From NCBI GenBank assembly GCA_964577825.1, contig CAZOBJ010000040.1, positions 1 to 25,320 on the forward strand: a stretch of DNA of 25,320 nucleotides, written 5' to 3'. The notes under the pieces were generated by a model, which was not told the origin of the DNA, did not search any database, and saw only the letters and a program-made list of their open reading frames with translations. The translations under genes and the position numbers were made by a program. Positions 17,282 through 25,320 of the stretch are shown here, one piece after another; the first letter of the stretch is position 1; every line of letters starts with the position of its first letter. The stretch comes from CAZOBJ01 sp964577825 (GTDB lineage: Bacteria; Planctomycetota; SZUA-567; JAFGNG01).

Positions 17282-20200
17282 ATGACCACGAAGCGGACCT
17301 TGGTGTGCGTGTGGGTGGCGGTACTGGCAAGCGCGTTCGCAGCGCGCGGCGGCGAGACCGTACAGGCCGTGCGCGTGTCCGACCCGCCCACGGTGGACGG
17401 CCGGCTCGACGACGCGGCCTGGACCCAAGCCGCGCGGATCAACGACTTCCGGGTGCTGGGTAGGGCCCAGGCCGCGCCGCTGGCCACCACGGCGTACGTC
17501 TGCTTCACGGACGAGCGCCTGTACGTGGCCTTTCGGTGCAGCGTGCCCGGCGGGGTCTCCGAGCAGGCCCTGGCCGAGGAAGCCATGGCCGACGTCGTGG
17601 AGATCTTCCTCGCGCCGCGGCACGAGGCGGATACGTACGCGCACTTCCGCTGGTCCGTGAGCGGCGCCGCCTACTCGCAGAAGATCGACGGCCGGCAGCG
17701 AAATCGCAGCTGGCGCGCGCCCTGGGAGCACGCAGTGGCCCTTACCGACGACGGGTGGACGGCCGAGGCGAGCGTGCCCCTCTTCATCCTGGGCACGACG
17801 AGCATCGGGGAGACGCCCCTCGGGCTCAACGTGACTCGTTCGCATCCGGCCGTGGGCCCGTCCGCGGCCGCACCCGTAGGCGCCAAGGCGGACGAGGCGG
17901 ACGTGGCGCGTGCGGCCGAGGGCCGGCCCGTGCACGTCACCTGGGCGTCGCTCCAGGGCCGGTTCCACGATCCGGAGAATTTCGGCCAGCTCACCGGCCT
18001 GGCGGGTCTGGACCTGAGCCCCACCTGCGCGCCGATGGTCTCGCGGGCCGAGGCCATGTACTACGGCGTGGGCGAGGAGGAGTTCGCCTACGTCGTGGAG
18101 CTCGACATCGTCAATTCCGGCGGCAAGGCCGGAGCGGCGACCCTGGCCCTGGAGGACCGGCCCGCGCACGGCGAGGCGCGCACGCTCACCCGCACCGTGG
18201 AGGTGGCGCCCGCGGGTACGCAGACCCTGCGCTGGACGGTGCCCACCGGGACGCTGGGCGAGCGCGAGGCGCGCGTGCGCGTGCAGGGCGCGGCGTACTC
18301 GGATTGGGCGCCGGTCGAGCGCACCGAGGACCTGAAGGCGCTCAAGCTCTTCACCGACCGCAGCTACTACACAACGGAGCGCGAGGCGCGGCTTTTGTGC
18401 TTCGCCGGGTTCACGGCCGAACAGGCGCGCGGCGCGGGCTTCGGCCTGAGCGCCGAGGTGACAAACGAACAGGACGAGGTCGTGCATGAAGCGGACTTCC
18501 CCACGATCGGACGGCGCTCGGTGGCCTCCGTCCCGCTCGACGACCTGGTCGTGGGCACGTACACGGCCAGGGTCATGCTGCGCGACCGGGACGGGAACAC
18601 CGTGGCCGAGTCCGCGGCCGAGCTCAACAAGCATCCGCCGGGCCCGGCCACGTCGGTGAAGTTCGACTTCGACCGCGAGATCCTGCTCGTGGACGACGAG
18701 CCCTTCTTCCCCATCGGGTACATGGCCCGCTCGCGCAGCGGGTTCCCGGACTGGGAGCTGGAGATGCTCGCCGACGGCGCGGTCAACTGCCTGGTGCTGT
18801 GGGGCTCAATGGCCGGCGGTGGCGGATCGAACGAAGACCAGATCCAGAACATGCAGGACGTGGTGGCCCGCGGCCGGCGCCACGGGATCCGCTTCTTCCT
18901 GCCCATGACTGCGTTCGGCCCGCGGCTGCGGTACAACATGGACGACCTGGACGAGCGCATGCAGGCCCTGCTCGACAGCCTGCCGCCCGTGATTCGCCAC
19001 TTCCGGGACGTGGAGGGCGTGATCGGGTACTACGGCCTGGACGAGCCGTCGCCTTCCCGGTACAAGTACGCGGAGGGCATGCTGCACACGCTCAAGTCCA
19101 TCGACCCGTACCGCATCCTGTACAGCTCCAACTGGGGCGACTGGGAGCCGCACGCCTACGAGCTCTTCGACTACCTGGGCCGCCACGGGTACTGGATGCC
19201 GTACATCAATTTCAGCCCCAGGAAGCTGGGCCGGCGGTCCGTGCCCATGCGCTCGCTCGCGCGCCGGTTCCACAAGCCCTTCCCCACCACGCCGCAGGGA
19301 TTCTGGCGCGAGCCGTCGCGGGTCATCACGCCGCACGAGATCCGCGCCACGTACTTCAGCCCGCTCATCCAGGGCGGCAAGGGCACCATCATCTTCGTGT
19401 TCAGCGAGCAGCGCTTCCATCCGGCCGAGTGGCTGGCCCAGCGCGAGGTGCTGCGCCAGATCGACCAGGTCGCGCCGGTGCTGTTGACCCCCAGCCCGCT
19501 CCAGAACGTACAGGTGCACGAGGCCGACCGGGCAGAGCCCGCACCGCTGCCCGATCCGCCCCGGCCCGAGTTCCCGGAGTTCCGGCCGCTCGTGAAGGGG
19601 TGGGGGAACATCGAGCTCGAGCCCATCCAGGTGCTCGTGAAGAACCACCCCGACGGCGGCGAGGTGATCCTGGTGGCCAACTCGCACGACCAGACCCGCG
19701 AGGTGGTGTTCCGCATGAACGGGCTCACGGCCGCCACCGAGGTCGTCAACTACTTCGATCCGCAGACCTCGTACCGGCGCGTGGGCGCGGACGCGTTCGC
19801 CGACCGGCTGGGCGGGTACGACGTGCGCGTGTACCGCACGACCGGGCCCACCCGCCGCGCGCCCGAGGAGAGCGTGCGCATGGCGGTGACCTTCGCGGAT
19901 GTGGCCGGCCCGGCCGAACCGGAGGCGGTGAACCTGTTGGCCGACGTCGCGCCCGGGTTCGAGACCGCCACCCTGCCCGAGGCGTGGAGCGTGCGCGAGG
20001 GCACGAACGCGCGCATCGTGACGGACAACCCGGCCGAGGGCCGCAGGGCCCTGGCCGTGGACGCGAACCCCGAGGGATGGGCGAGCGTCACGCTTCAGGA
20101 GATTCCACTCAAGGCCGAGTCGCGCTACCGGCTCTCGTTCCAGTACCGCAATGCCTTCCCGGCGGGCAAGGAGCAGGCCGAGGCCCTGATGCTCGTGCCC

Positions 20201-21004
20201 GGAGAGCACGGCACGCCGCCGCGGTTCACGATCCGCCCGCCGCTCGTGCAGGAGGCGTGGGAGACCTTCTCCCAGGAGTTCACCACCCGAGAGGCGGTGA
20301 CCGCGCAGGTCATGTTCCGCCGCCGCGGGGGAGAAGGCACGTTCTGGCTCGACGACGTGCGCGTCGAGTATCTGGAGGACCTGACCGAGGCCCCCAACAA
20401 CCTGCTCAAGAACGGCAGCTTCGAGCAGTGCACCTACTTCGGCAAGCCGGACTGGTGGATCGTGCGCGAGGCCACGAGCGACATCGACCGGCCCATGTGG
20501 GTGTGGCAGTACACGACCCCGACCCCGGGCGCGGTGCACGGCGACCAGGTGCTGCGCGGCGGGTTCTGGCGCCAGGCCCCGCCGCCGCGCGGGGCGTTCC
20601 GCAACTTCCAGCAGACCGTGCCCCTGGACCTGTCGCGCGACTATGTGCTCAGCCTCTACATGCGCGCGGACACCGAGGCACTGCCGGTGACGCTGTTCGT
20701 GCGCGAGTCGCGGCGCTCCGACCCGGAGGAGGAGGGCGTGTTCACCAAGACCGTGGAGCTCACGACCGAGTGGAAGCGGTACACCATGACCGCGCCCTTC
20801 GGCCAGACCTCGCTTCGCGGCACGCGCGACGTGGCCGTGGAGGGCCGGGTCGACAGCCTGGGCAACATCCTTGTGGACGCGGTGCAGCTCGAGGTCGGCA
20901 CCGAGCCCACCGAGTACAGCGAGCACCCGTACCGCTCGCCCGAGATCGGCCCCGAGTACGCGCGCGAGCCGGTGATGGAGTGGTTCCGCGGGGTGTTCGA
21001 GTAG
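17282..21004 (+). CDS. Secreted multidomain glycosidase-like protein, copy C
   Basis: Codes for 1240 aa. ATG 17282 follows AGGAGGG and begins a signal peptide (MTTKRTLVCVWVAVLASAFAARGG). The upstream in-frame start at 17090 would bury it. Same order as copies A and B: CBM9-like domain (VDGRLDDAAWTQA), Ig-like modules, TIM barrel with GVIGYYGLDEP (E588) and TPQGFWRE (Q672), IQGGKGTIIFVF, a beta module, and jelly rolls from AVNLLADVAPGFE and NLLKNGSFEQCTYFG. It is about 20 residues longer because of an Ala-rich, charged insertion near residues 189-215 inside the CBM9-like domain, absent from A and B. It also ends in EWFRGVFE where the paralogues stop at about LGEE. It stands apart from the A/B array behind its own intergenic region, with transposase debris directly after its stop. 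Confidence 0.88.
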   Translation: MTTKRTLVCVWVAVLASAFAARGGETVQAVRVSDPPTVDGRLDDAAWTQAARINDFRVLGRAQAAPLATTAYVCFTDERLYVAFRCSVPGGVSEQALAEEAMADVVEIFLAPRHEADTYAHFRWSVSGAAYSQKIDGRQRNRSWRAPWEHAVALTDDGWTAEASVPLFILGTTSIGETPLGLNVTRSHPAVGPSAAAPVGAKADEADVARAAEGRPVHVTWASLQGRFHDPENFGQLTGLAGLDLSPTCAPMVSRAEAMYYGVGEEEFAYVVELDIVNSGGKAGAATLALEDRPAHGEARTLTRTVEVAPAGTQTLRWTVPTGTLGEREARVRVQGAAYSDWAPVERTEDLKALKLFTDRSYYTTEREARLLCFAGFTAEQARGAGFGLSAEVTNEQDEVVHEADFPTIGRRSVASVPLDDLVVGTYTARVMLRDRDGNTVAESAAELNKHPPGPATSVKFDFDREILLVDDEPFFPIGYMARSRSGFPDWELEMLADGAVNCLVLWGSMAGGGGSNEDQIQNMQDVVARGRRHGIRFFLPMTAFGPRLRYNMDDLDERMQALLDSLPPVIRHFRDVEGVIGYYGLDEPSPSRYKYAEGMLHTLKSIDPYRILYSSNWGDWEPHAYELFDYLGRHGYWMPYINFSPRKLGRRSVPMRSLARRFHKPFPTTPQGFWREPSRVITPHEIRATYFSPLIQGGKGTIIFVFSEQRFHPAEWLAQREVLRQIDQVAPVLLTPSPLQNVQVHEADRAEPAPLPDPPRPEFPEFRPLVKGWGNIELEPIQVLVKNHPDGGEVILVANSHDQTREVVFRMNGLTAATEVVNYFDPQTSYRRVGADAFADRLGGYDVRVYRTTGPTRRAPEESVRMAVTFADVAGPAEPEAVNLLADVAPGFETATLPEAWSVREGTNARIVTDNPAEGRRALAVDANPEGWASVTLQEIPLKAESRYRLSFQYRNAFPAGKEQAEALMLVPGEHGTPPRFTIRPPLVQEAWETFSQEFTTREAVTAQVMFRRRGGEGTFWLDDVRVEYLEDLTEAPNNLLKNGSFEQCTYFGKPDWWIVREATSDIDRPMWVWQYTTPTPGAVHGDQVLRGGFWRQAPPPRGAFRNFQQTVPLDLSRDYVLSLYMRADTEALPVTLFVRESRRSDPEEEGVFTKTVELTTEWKRYTMTAPFGQTSLRGTRDVAVEGRVDSLGNILVDAVQLEVGTEPTEYSEHPYRSPEIGPEYAREPVMEWFRGVFE

Positions 21005-21261
21005 CCTGCGCGCGGGCGGATCCCGAAGGATCTCACCGCTACGGAACGTATGGAGTGCAAACTCAGGACAAAGTGCGGCAGCGAGGAACACAAGAAGCGA
21101 GCACAGACGATCGAACCGATCTTTGGGCAGATCAAGAGCGGTCGCGGGATCGACTCGTTCTGCGGGAGGGAACTTGTCTCTGCACGGGCGAGCGAAACCT
21201 GATCTGCGCCACGCACAACCTGCTGAAGCTGGTTGCGAGCACGCAGGCGGCGCGGAACTGA
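21005..21261 (+). pseudogene. Broken C-terminal remnant of an IS1182-type transposase
   Basis: Translation from just after copy C's stop gives IPKDLTATERMECKLRT, then RAQTIEPIFGQIKSGRGID, matching the C-terminal part of IS1182-type DDE transposases (usual form VEPVFGQIK...RGF). That frame stops at 21200-21202. The family ending NLICATHNLLKL continues in another frame and stops at 21259-21261. Loss of about four bases near 21196, taking out the usual Trp before NLIC, would explain the shift. Only about 85 residues remain and the catalytic core is gone, so this is inactive debris. It lies in the same frame as copy C and is separated from it only by that gene's TAG. The family is recognised by motif memory, not by a search. 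Confidence 0.7.
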
Positions 21262-21328
21262 GGAACGATGGGGGCGGCATCACGATTTTGTGAGCCTGTG
21301 GCAAGAAGGTGGTTGCCCCCCGCAAGTG

Positions 21329-21337
21329 TGGTATCAT
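21329..21337 (+). promoter_or_regulatory. Candidate extended -10 promoter for the heparinase-like gene
   Basis: TGG followed by TATCAT fits the TGn-TATAAT extended -10 form (five of six in the hexamer). No good -35 sits at 16-18 bases; TTGCCC lies only 13 bases upstream. It would serve the gene at 21593 if the scaffold gap is closed by its overlapping ends. Confidence 0.3.
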
Positions 21338-21383
21338 TTTGGTGAAGTGAGAGATGTCCATTGGGCTTCTTGCCGCTTCGTGG

Positions 21384-21438
21384 TTAATCGGCGGTCAAGC
21401 GGAAGGTTTGTGCGACAGGTTCTCAGGAGGCGATGACA
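21384..21438 (+). repeat. 55-base sequence, left copy beside the N gap
   Basis: These 55 bases, beginning TTAATCGGCGG and ending GGCGATGACA, recur exactly at 21539-21593 on the far side of the N run. They are most simply the shared end of two contigs. Confidence 0.95.
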
Positions 21439-21538
21439 NNNNNNNNNNNNNNNNNNNNNNNNNNNNNNNNNNNNNNNNNNNNNNNNNNNNNNNNNNNNNN
21501 NNNNNNNNNNNNNNNNNNNNNNNNNNNNNNNNNNNNNN
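21439..21538. other. Assembly gap of 100 N
   Basis: Exactly 100 N lie between two identical 55-mers. A round 100 is the usual placeholder for an unknown gap. The identical ends suggest that the contigs overlap and no bases are missing. Confidence 0.97.
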
Positions 21539-21593
21539 TTAATCGGCGGTCAAGCGGAAGGTTTGTGCGACAGGTTCTCAGGAGGCGATGACA
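21539..21593 (+). repeat. 55-base sequence, right copy beside the N gap
   Basis: Exact copy of 21384-21438. It includes the AGGAGG ribosome site (21580-21585) and the first base of the ATG of the next gene. Confidence 0.95.
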
Positions 21594-24500
21594 TGGCAGT
21601 GCGGACGAAGCTGGGCTTGGTAATCGTGATGGCGGCGCTCGTCCTCGTTGTGGCGCGTGCGCAGCAGAGCAGAGCGGGCGAGGTGGACTGGCCGCAGCAA
21701 TGGGCCGCGTTCGGGCCGGTGGAGATAAATGCGTCCGCGGGCGGCTGGCCTGCGCGCGGACATCCTGACAGGCACGCCTTGCTTCCGGGCGAAGCAGTGA
21801 AGAGCATTCCGGATGAGCTGGAGATAGGCGGAGAAACGTTCCGCGGGAAAACGGTCGAGCTTGACGGAGAGGGCCGGATCGACCTGGCCGAACTGTTCGG
21901 CGGTGCTGTGCGTGGCAATACGGTTTATCTTATGGCCTCCGTTGAGGTTGATGAGGACACAGCCGTGCGGCTGGGCGCGGGCGCGAACTGGTTCATGCAA
22001 TGGTGGCTGAACGGGGAGCCGGTCTATGACACGCTGGCGACCGGCAACCGCGAGGCGCCCGTCGCACCGGCCAATCACGTGATCGAGCTGCCGTTGCGCG
22101 CGGGCGAGAACATTTTGGCAGCGGCGGTGGTCAGCGGCAGCGGGGGGTTCAGCGTTGCGATAGGGGATCCGGATGCGGTGTTCACCCGGATGATGGCCGA
22201 GGCCAGGGAGAAACAGGGAAGGGTTATGAGGTTGGCAGCCGATGCTGAGCTGGCTCAGCAAGCGCTGAAAGGCTTTCGCACGGCCGCTGACATCGCGGGC
22301 GACGACACCGAAAGGGCCACGGCGCTGTTGGCGCTTGCGGATGCTTTGCTTGCGGATCCCGGCTTGAAAGATCGAGGCGAACCGCGCGAAATATTTACAA
22401 GAGTCACGAACTTGACCGGAAGCGGGTGGGGTCATGCGCGGAATCTCGCGGCGGCGTACCTCGGAATAGCCGAGACTTACATGGCCGATAAGGATTATGC
22501 ATCGGCCCGGCAGGCCTGTGAAGACGCTCTTGCGGCGATGGATGGCATACCCCTTCGCGGCGTGATAGCCTGGCGGCCGCGCGCGCGAATGACGCAGGCC
22601 CGGGCGTATTTACGGGAAGGCGACTATGATACGGCGCGTGAAACGATCGAGAACCTGCTTGCTGATATGGACGGCCCGGACGAAGACGAGACGGATGGGT
22701 TTCGGCGCATGTATGAAACGGCTGTTGAACAGGCGCAGGATATGCTTGGCCTTATCCGGCTGACTGAGTTGTGGCATGAGGACGCAGGTGCCGGGGATAT
22801 CGGAGAAACGCCGGACAGGCGGAATCCGGAAGAGCCCCCGGATATGGAGTGGGTTGTGCGGAATCTGCGGCGTGACCGGCCGCGGATGTTTATCACCCGT
22901 GATACATTGGACAGGATCGAGAACGAAGGTTTGACTGAGCAACAGGAGGAATGGCTTAAGGAGCTGAAAAGGCGTGTGGAGCTTTATCCGGAACCGCCGG
23001 AGCTGGATGATGAACTCATAGCGCATATGCTTGGGGAGGAAGGTGGCCGCCGTTACGGCAGGGGCTCGCCCCGGGTCAGGTCGGGCGACTGGGCGCATTA
23101 CGCCGCGCATGCGGCGCTGGTCTGGCTTTTGACTGGTGAGGAGGAATACCGTGATAGGGCGGTATCGTTTCTGGAGCATACCGCCGATTGCTGGAATGTA
23201 ATCTACAAGGCCCGCCGCCTGGTTGCCGAGCGGGTTTACCACCGAATCCATGCCCTGTCCGCCTACGACTGGCTCTACAACGACATGACACCCGAAAAGC
23301 GCGAAGCGATCGGACGCGCCATGTTCCCCGCGGCCAGGTCCTTCTATGATTTCTGGCGTCAGCGTCGCCGCGGGGTTGTCGATATCTATACGGATACCGT
23401 GCAGGGCTGGTACCTGGGGATGGCTTTCCTCGGAGCGGGCGTCGCTGGAGCCGGAGACGATGTGTGTATCGATATCCTGCGCGAAGGATACCGGAGGCAC
23501 GTTGGAATATTCGAGACTCTTGAGGCGTCCGGGCCCGATGCGCTCTCTCTTTACGGCGCCATAGGCTATGCCAACCAGAATCCGGACAGCGAGGTGAACT
23601 TTCTGGATACATACCGCTCGGCGCTTGGTGACGATTTCACAAGGTATTTCCCGAAGCGTCCCGTGGGTATTGTCAATTATCTTCTATGGAACGCGATTGA
23701 TCCGCTCGGCGGACGTCCAAACCCCCTGCATTACGCCTGGGGCGACATGTACCATGACCGCAATCGCATGGGATCGAGTTCATGGCTGTTGCGCATACCC
23801 GATCTGTGCGCCGAAAGCGGAGATACGATAGACCCGAAGACGCTTAAGGCGATTGTGCAGGCTCAGATAGTGCCTGAGGGGGCTTGCACCTTTCTGCCAT
23901 GGGTTCCCAGCATGTTTAAAGGAGGAATGGGCGCCCAGGTCACGGCCGCATCTCCGCTGCTGATGTCGGATATCGTGTTGTCCGACGAGGAGATCCGGTC
24001 GGTTCTCGACCGCCTGCCGCGCGCGCGGCATTTCCCGGACCCGATAGGCCAGACCTTCATGAACAGCGGATGGGGCGAGGAGGACACCTACGCGCTGTTC
24101 ATCGCGGGGCGCCAGTCCCAGGTGCGCAAGCATTACGACGAGAACCATTTCACCATCTACCGGCAGGGGTTTCTCGCAATGGACACGGGCGCGCAGTTGG
24201 CGCGCACCGACCGTAGCGTCCCGGGCGACGCCGACAGGGCGCGAATGCATCAGGTCAACTACTACATGGACACGATCGCGCATAACTGCATCCTGATTCA
24301 CATGGAGGGCGAAGAGTTCCCTGGGTTCTGGGGGCACAAGTCCACGGTGAATACCGGAGGGATGCAGCGCAACCATGGCGCGGAGGTCCTGGCATTCGAG
24401 ACGGACGAACACTACACGTACATAGCCAGCGACGCGACGACCTGTTACCACGAGGACAAGTCGGAGGAAGTGGTGCGCCAGTTCCTGTTCGTGTATCCCG

Positions 24501-25087
24501 ATTATTTCGTGGTGTTCGACCGCGTCGAGTCGAAAACGCCGGGCCAAACGAAGACCTGGCTTTTTCACACTCAGATGGAGCCGAAACGGAAACGTGATAT
24601 ATTCCATGCCGATCATCGGGAGGGCCGAATCTTCGTCAAAACGCTGCTTCCCGAAAGGGCGCGATTTGAGAAAATCGGAGGCCCTGGGAACGAATTCCGG
24701 GCGGACGGACGGAACTGGCCGGTGAACAAGCATATGTCGAGCCGCATGTATGACGAGGACGGCAATCCCACTCCGGACCGGAACGTGTTCGGCAACTGGC
24801 GGATGGAGATTTCTCCGGCGAGCGAGAACAGGCGCGACCTGTTCCTGCACCTCCTGCAGGCGGGCGACAGGGAGGGATTGAAGGAGATGACGCCCTCGAG
24901 CCTGATCGGGAACGAGCAGGAGGCGGGCGTCGAGTTCGTCGCGGGGGAACGGACAGTGCGCGCGGTATTCAAGAAGGAGGACGAGGTCGGCGGGCATATC
25001 CGCATAACGGAAGGCGGCAAGGTGATTGTGGATCGTCCTCTGACCATGGAAGTCCAAAACCAGCAGGGGTTGGCGTTGGTGGAATAA
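21593..25087 (+). CDS. Secreted heparinase II/III-like (polysaccharide lyase-type) protein with N-terminal TPR-like region
   Basis: Codes for 1164 aa. ATG 21593 follows AGGAGG by seven bases and starts a signal peptide (residues 1 to about 28). A region about 30-200 looks all-beta (FMQWWLNGEPVYDT). Residues about 200-400 are helical and TPR-like (LGIAETYMADKDYASARQACEDAL). A helical toroid-like region spans about 430-800 (YHRIHALSAYDWLYNDMTPEKREAIGRAM). The C-terminal beta region resembles heparinase II/III: GWGEEDTYALFIAG, HYDENHFTIYRQGFLAMDTG (H847), AHNCILIH (H897). Such proteins usually cleave uronic-acid polysaccharides by beta-elimination outside the cytoplasm. I cannot place the catalytic Asn/Tyr/His set with certainty. 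GC is lower than in the upstream genes (57% by hand count at 22381-22440 and at 22681-22740) and transposase remnants flank it, suggesting transfer. Confidence 0.82.
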   Translation: MAVRTKLGLVIVMAALVLVVARAQQSRAGEVDWPQQWAAFGPVEINASAGGWPARGHPDRHALLPGEAVKSIPDELEIGGETFRGKTVELDGEGRIDLAELFGGAVRGNTVYLMASVEVDEDTAVRLGAGANWFMQWWLNGEPVYDTLATGNREAPVAPANHVIELPLRAGENILAAAVVSGSGGFSVAIGDPDAVFTRMMAEAREKQGRVMRLAADAELAQQALKGFRTAADIAGDDTERATALLALADALLADPGLKDRGEPREIFTRVTNLTGSGWGHARNLAAAYLGIAETYMADKDYASARQACEDALAAMDGIPLRGVIAWRPRARMTQARAYLREGDYDTARETIENLLADMDGPDEDETDGFRRMYETAVEQAQDMLGLIRLTELWHEDAGAGDIGETPDRRNPEEPPDMEWVVRNLRRDRPRMFITRDTLDRIENEGLTEQQEEWLKELKRRVELYPEPPELDDELIAHMLGEEGGRRYGRGSPRVRSGDWAHYAAHAALVWLLTGEEEYRDRAVSFLEHTADCWNVIYKARRLVAERVYHRIHALSAYDWLYNDMTPEKREAIGRAMFPAARSFYDFWRQRRRGVVDIYTDTVQGWYLGMAFLGAGVAGAGDDVCIDILREGYRRHVGIFETLEASGPDALSLYGAIGYANQNPDSEVNFLDTYRSALGDDFTRYFPKRPVGIVNYLLWNAIDPLGGRPNPLHYAWGDMYHDRNRMGSSSWLLRIPDLCAESGDTIDPKTLKAIVQAQIVPEGACTFLPWVPSMFKGGMGAQVTAASPLLMSDIVLSDEEIRSVLDRLPRARHFPDPIGQTFMNSGWGEEDTYALFIAGRQSQVRKHYDENHFTIYRQGFLAMDTGAQLARTDRSVPGDADRARMHQVNYYMDTIAHNCILIHMEGEEFPGFWGHKSTVNTGGMQRNHGAEVLAFETDEHYTYIASDATTCYHEDKSEEVVRQFLFVYPDYFVVFDRVESKTPGQTKTWLFHTQMEPKRKRDIFHADHREGRIFVKTLLPERARFEKIGGPGNEFRADGRNWPVNKHMSSRMYDEDGNPTPDRNVFGNWRMEISPASENRRDLFLHLLQAGDREGLKEMTPSSLIGNEQEAGVEFVAGERTVRAVFKKEDEVGGHIRITEGGKVIVDRPLTMEVQNQQGLALVE

Positions 25088-25112
25088 TGGAATGGCAAAA
25101 CTTTTGCGGAAT

Positions 25113-25129
25113 GTAACCGTTCAGGCCCC
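25113..25129. repeat. Candidate IS66-type terminal inverted-repeat end
   Basis: GTAACCGTTCAGG begins at 25113. IS66-family elements typically start with GTAA followed by a GC-rich inverted repeat, and an IS66-like transposase tail ends just inside it. The element boundary would lie 25 bases after the heparinase-like stop. The other end and a target duplication are outside the window. Confidence 0.45.
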
Positions 25130-25254
25130 TATCGGGTGTGAGACAGGAGGGAAGGAGGGTTCGTGTGGCGGTAGTGTGCGGAAAGGGCGTCTTGGAGGAA
25201 CTGCCAGGCGGAGCGGCCCTGCTTGCGGCAGGTGCGCAGCACGGTCCATATAAG
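25129..25254 (-). pseudogene. C-terminal remnant of an IS66-family transposase
   Basis: The reverse-strand frame ending at TAG (25131-25129) reads VLRTCRKQGRSAWQFLQ, then DALSAHYRHTNPPSLL, the usual tail of IS66-family transposases (RT.R.QGRSV..FL..A..AH......PSLL). An in-frame TAG at 25257-25255 cuts it off upstream, and the codons beyond, to the window edge, no longer resemble the family. Only 41 residues remain in frame. Either the gene is broken here or another sequence has inserted near 25255. Bases 25258-25320 show no recognisable gene. Confidence 0.6.
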
Positions 25255-25320
25255 CTACTCCCCATTGTCAAGACCACATCGTGCGGGATTTAAGGTGGAA
25301 GCGGTAAGGGGCGCTGTCGC

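Larger units (their letters stand above)
21262..21592 (+). other. Gapped leader region before the heparinase-like gene
   Basis: Apart from the N gap this stretch holds no recognisable gene. It contains an extended -10-like box (21329-21337), then the 55-base sequence present on both sides of the gap, which ends in AGGAGG and the start of the heparinase-like gene. It already looks less GC-rich than copy C. Confidence 0.6.

Noticed and set aside
21384..21593. Reading the paired 55-mers as a biological direct repeat or attachment site
   Set aside because: Exact identity ending right at a 100-N placeholder is better explained by overlapping contig ends. No integrase is seen.
1..25320. CRISPR arrays, tRNA or rRNA genes, riboswitches
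   Set aside because: No regularly spaced repeats, tRNA-like cloverleaf ends or rRNA-like segments were noticed by eye on either strand.

Overview
The window is a high-GC bacterial scaffold, about 73% GC by hand count at 18001-18060. It is dominated by secreted, multidomain carbohydrate-active proteins. Exported CBM9-like/TIM-barrel/jelly-roll proteins, a GH172 (DUF2961) enzyme, a heparinase-type protein and IS1182/IS66 remnants together suggest an environmental polysaccharide degrader of the Planctomycetota/Lentisphaerota/Hydrogenedentota/Armatimonadota kind. The phylum cannot be fixed from these genes alone.

Region 1 (2-8093, + strand): a tandem array of one large protein family. It holds the tail of one copy (2-604) and two full copies (694-4347 and 4443-8093). 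Each full copy has a signal peptide, a CBM9-like domain, two Ig-like beta modules, a TIM-barrel glycosidase-like domain with a GYYGLDEP motif, a beta module and two C-terminal CBM4/9-like jelly rolls. A fourth copy lies at 17282-21004. A divergent relative on the - strand (12603-16151) follows a small membrane-anchored TPR protein (16230-16709).

Region 2 (8222-12472, + strand): a tight cytoplasmic catabolic set. It encodes a GH172-family glycosidase, an NAD-type short-chain dehydrogenase, a LarA-type nickel-pincer racemase/epimerase homologue and a zinc-dependent medium-chain dehydrogenase. Gaps are 34 and 12 bases, then a 4-base overlap. My inference is that the secreted proteins bind or attack an external glycan, GH172 splits imported furanosides, and the three redox/epimerase enzymes convert the sugar or sugar acid. 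The substrate is unknown.

Region 3 (16710-17281): a 572-base divergent intergenic region with one promoter-like pair on each strand.

Region 4 (21005-25320): a broken IS1182-type transposase tail follows directly after the fourth copy. Next comes a 100-N scaffold gap whose two flanks are the same 55-mer, so the contigs very probably overlap. Then comes a lower-GC gene for a secreted heparinase II/III-like protein (21593-25087). The window ends in an IS66-type terminus and a broken IS66 transposase tail. The heparinase-like gene is therefore bracketed by insertion-sequence debris.
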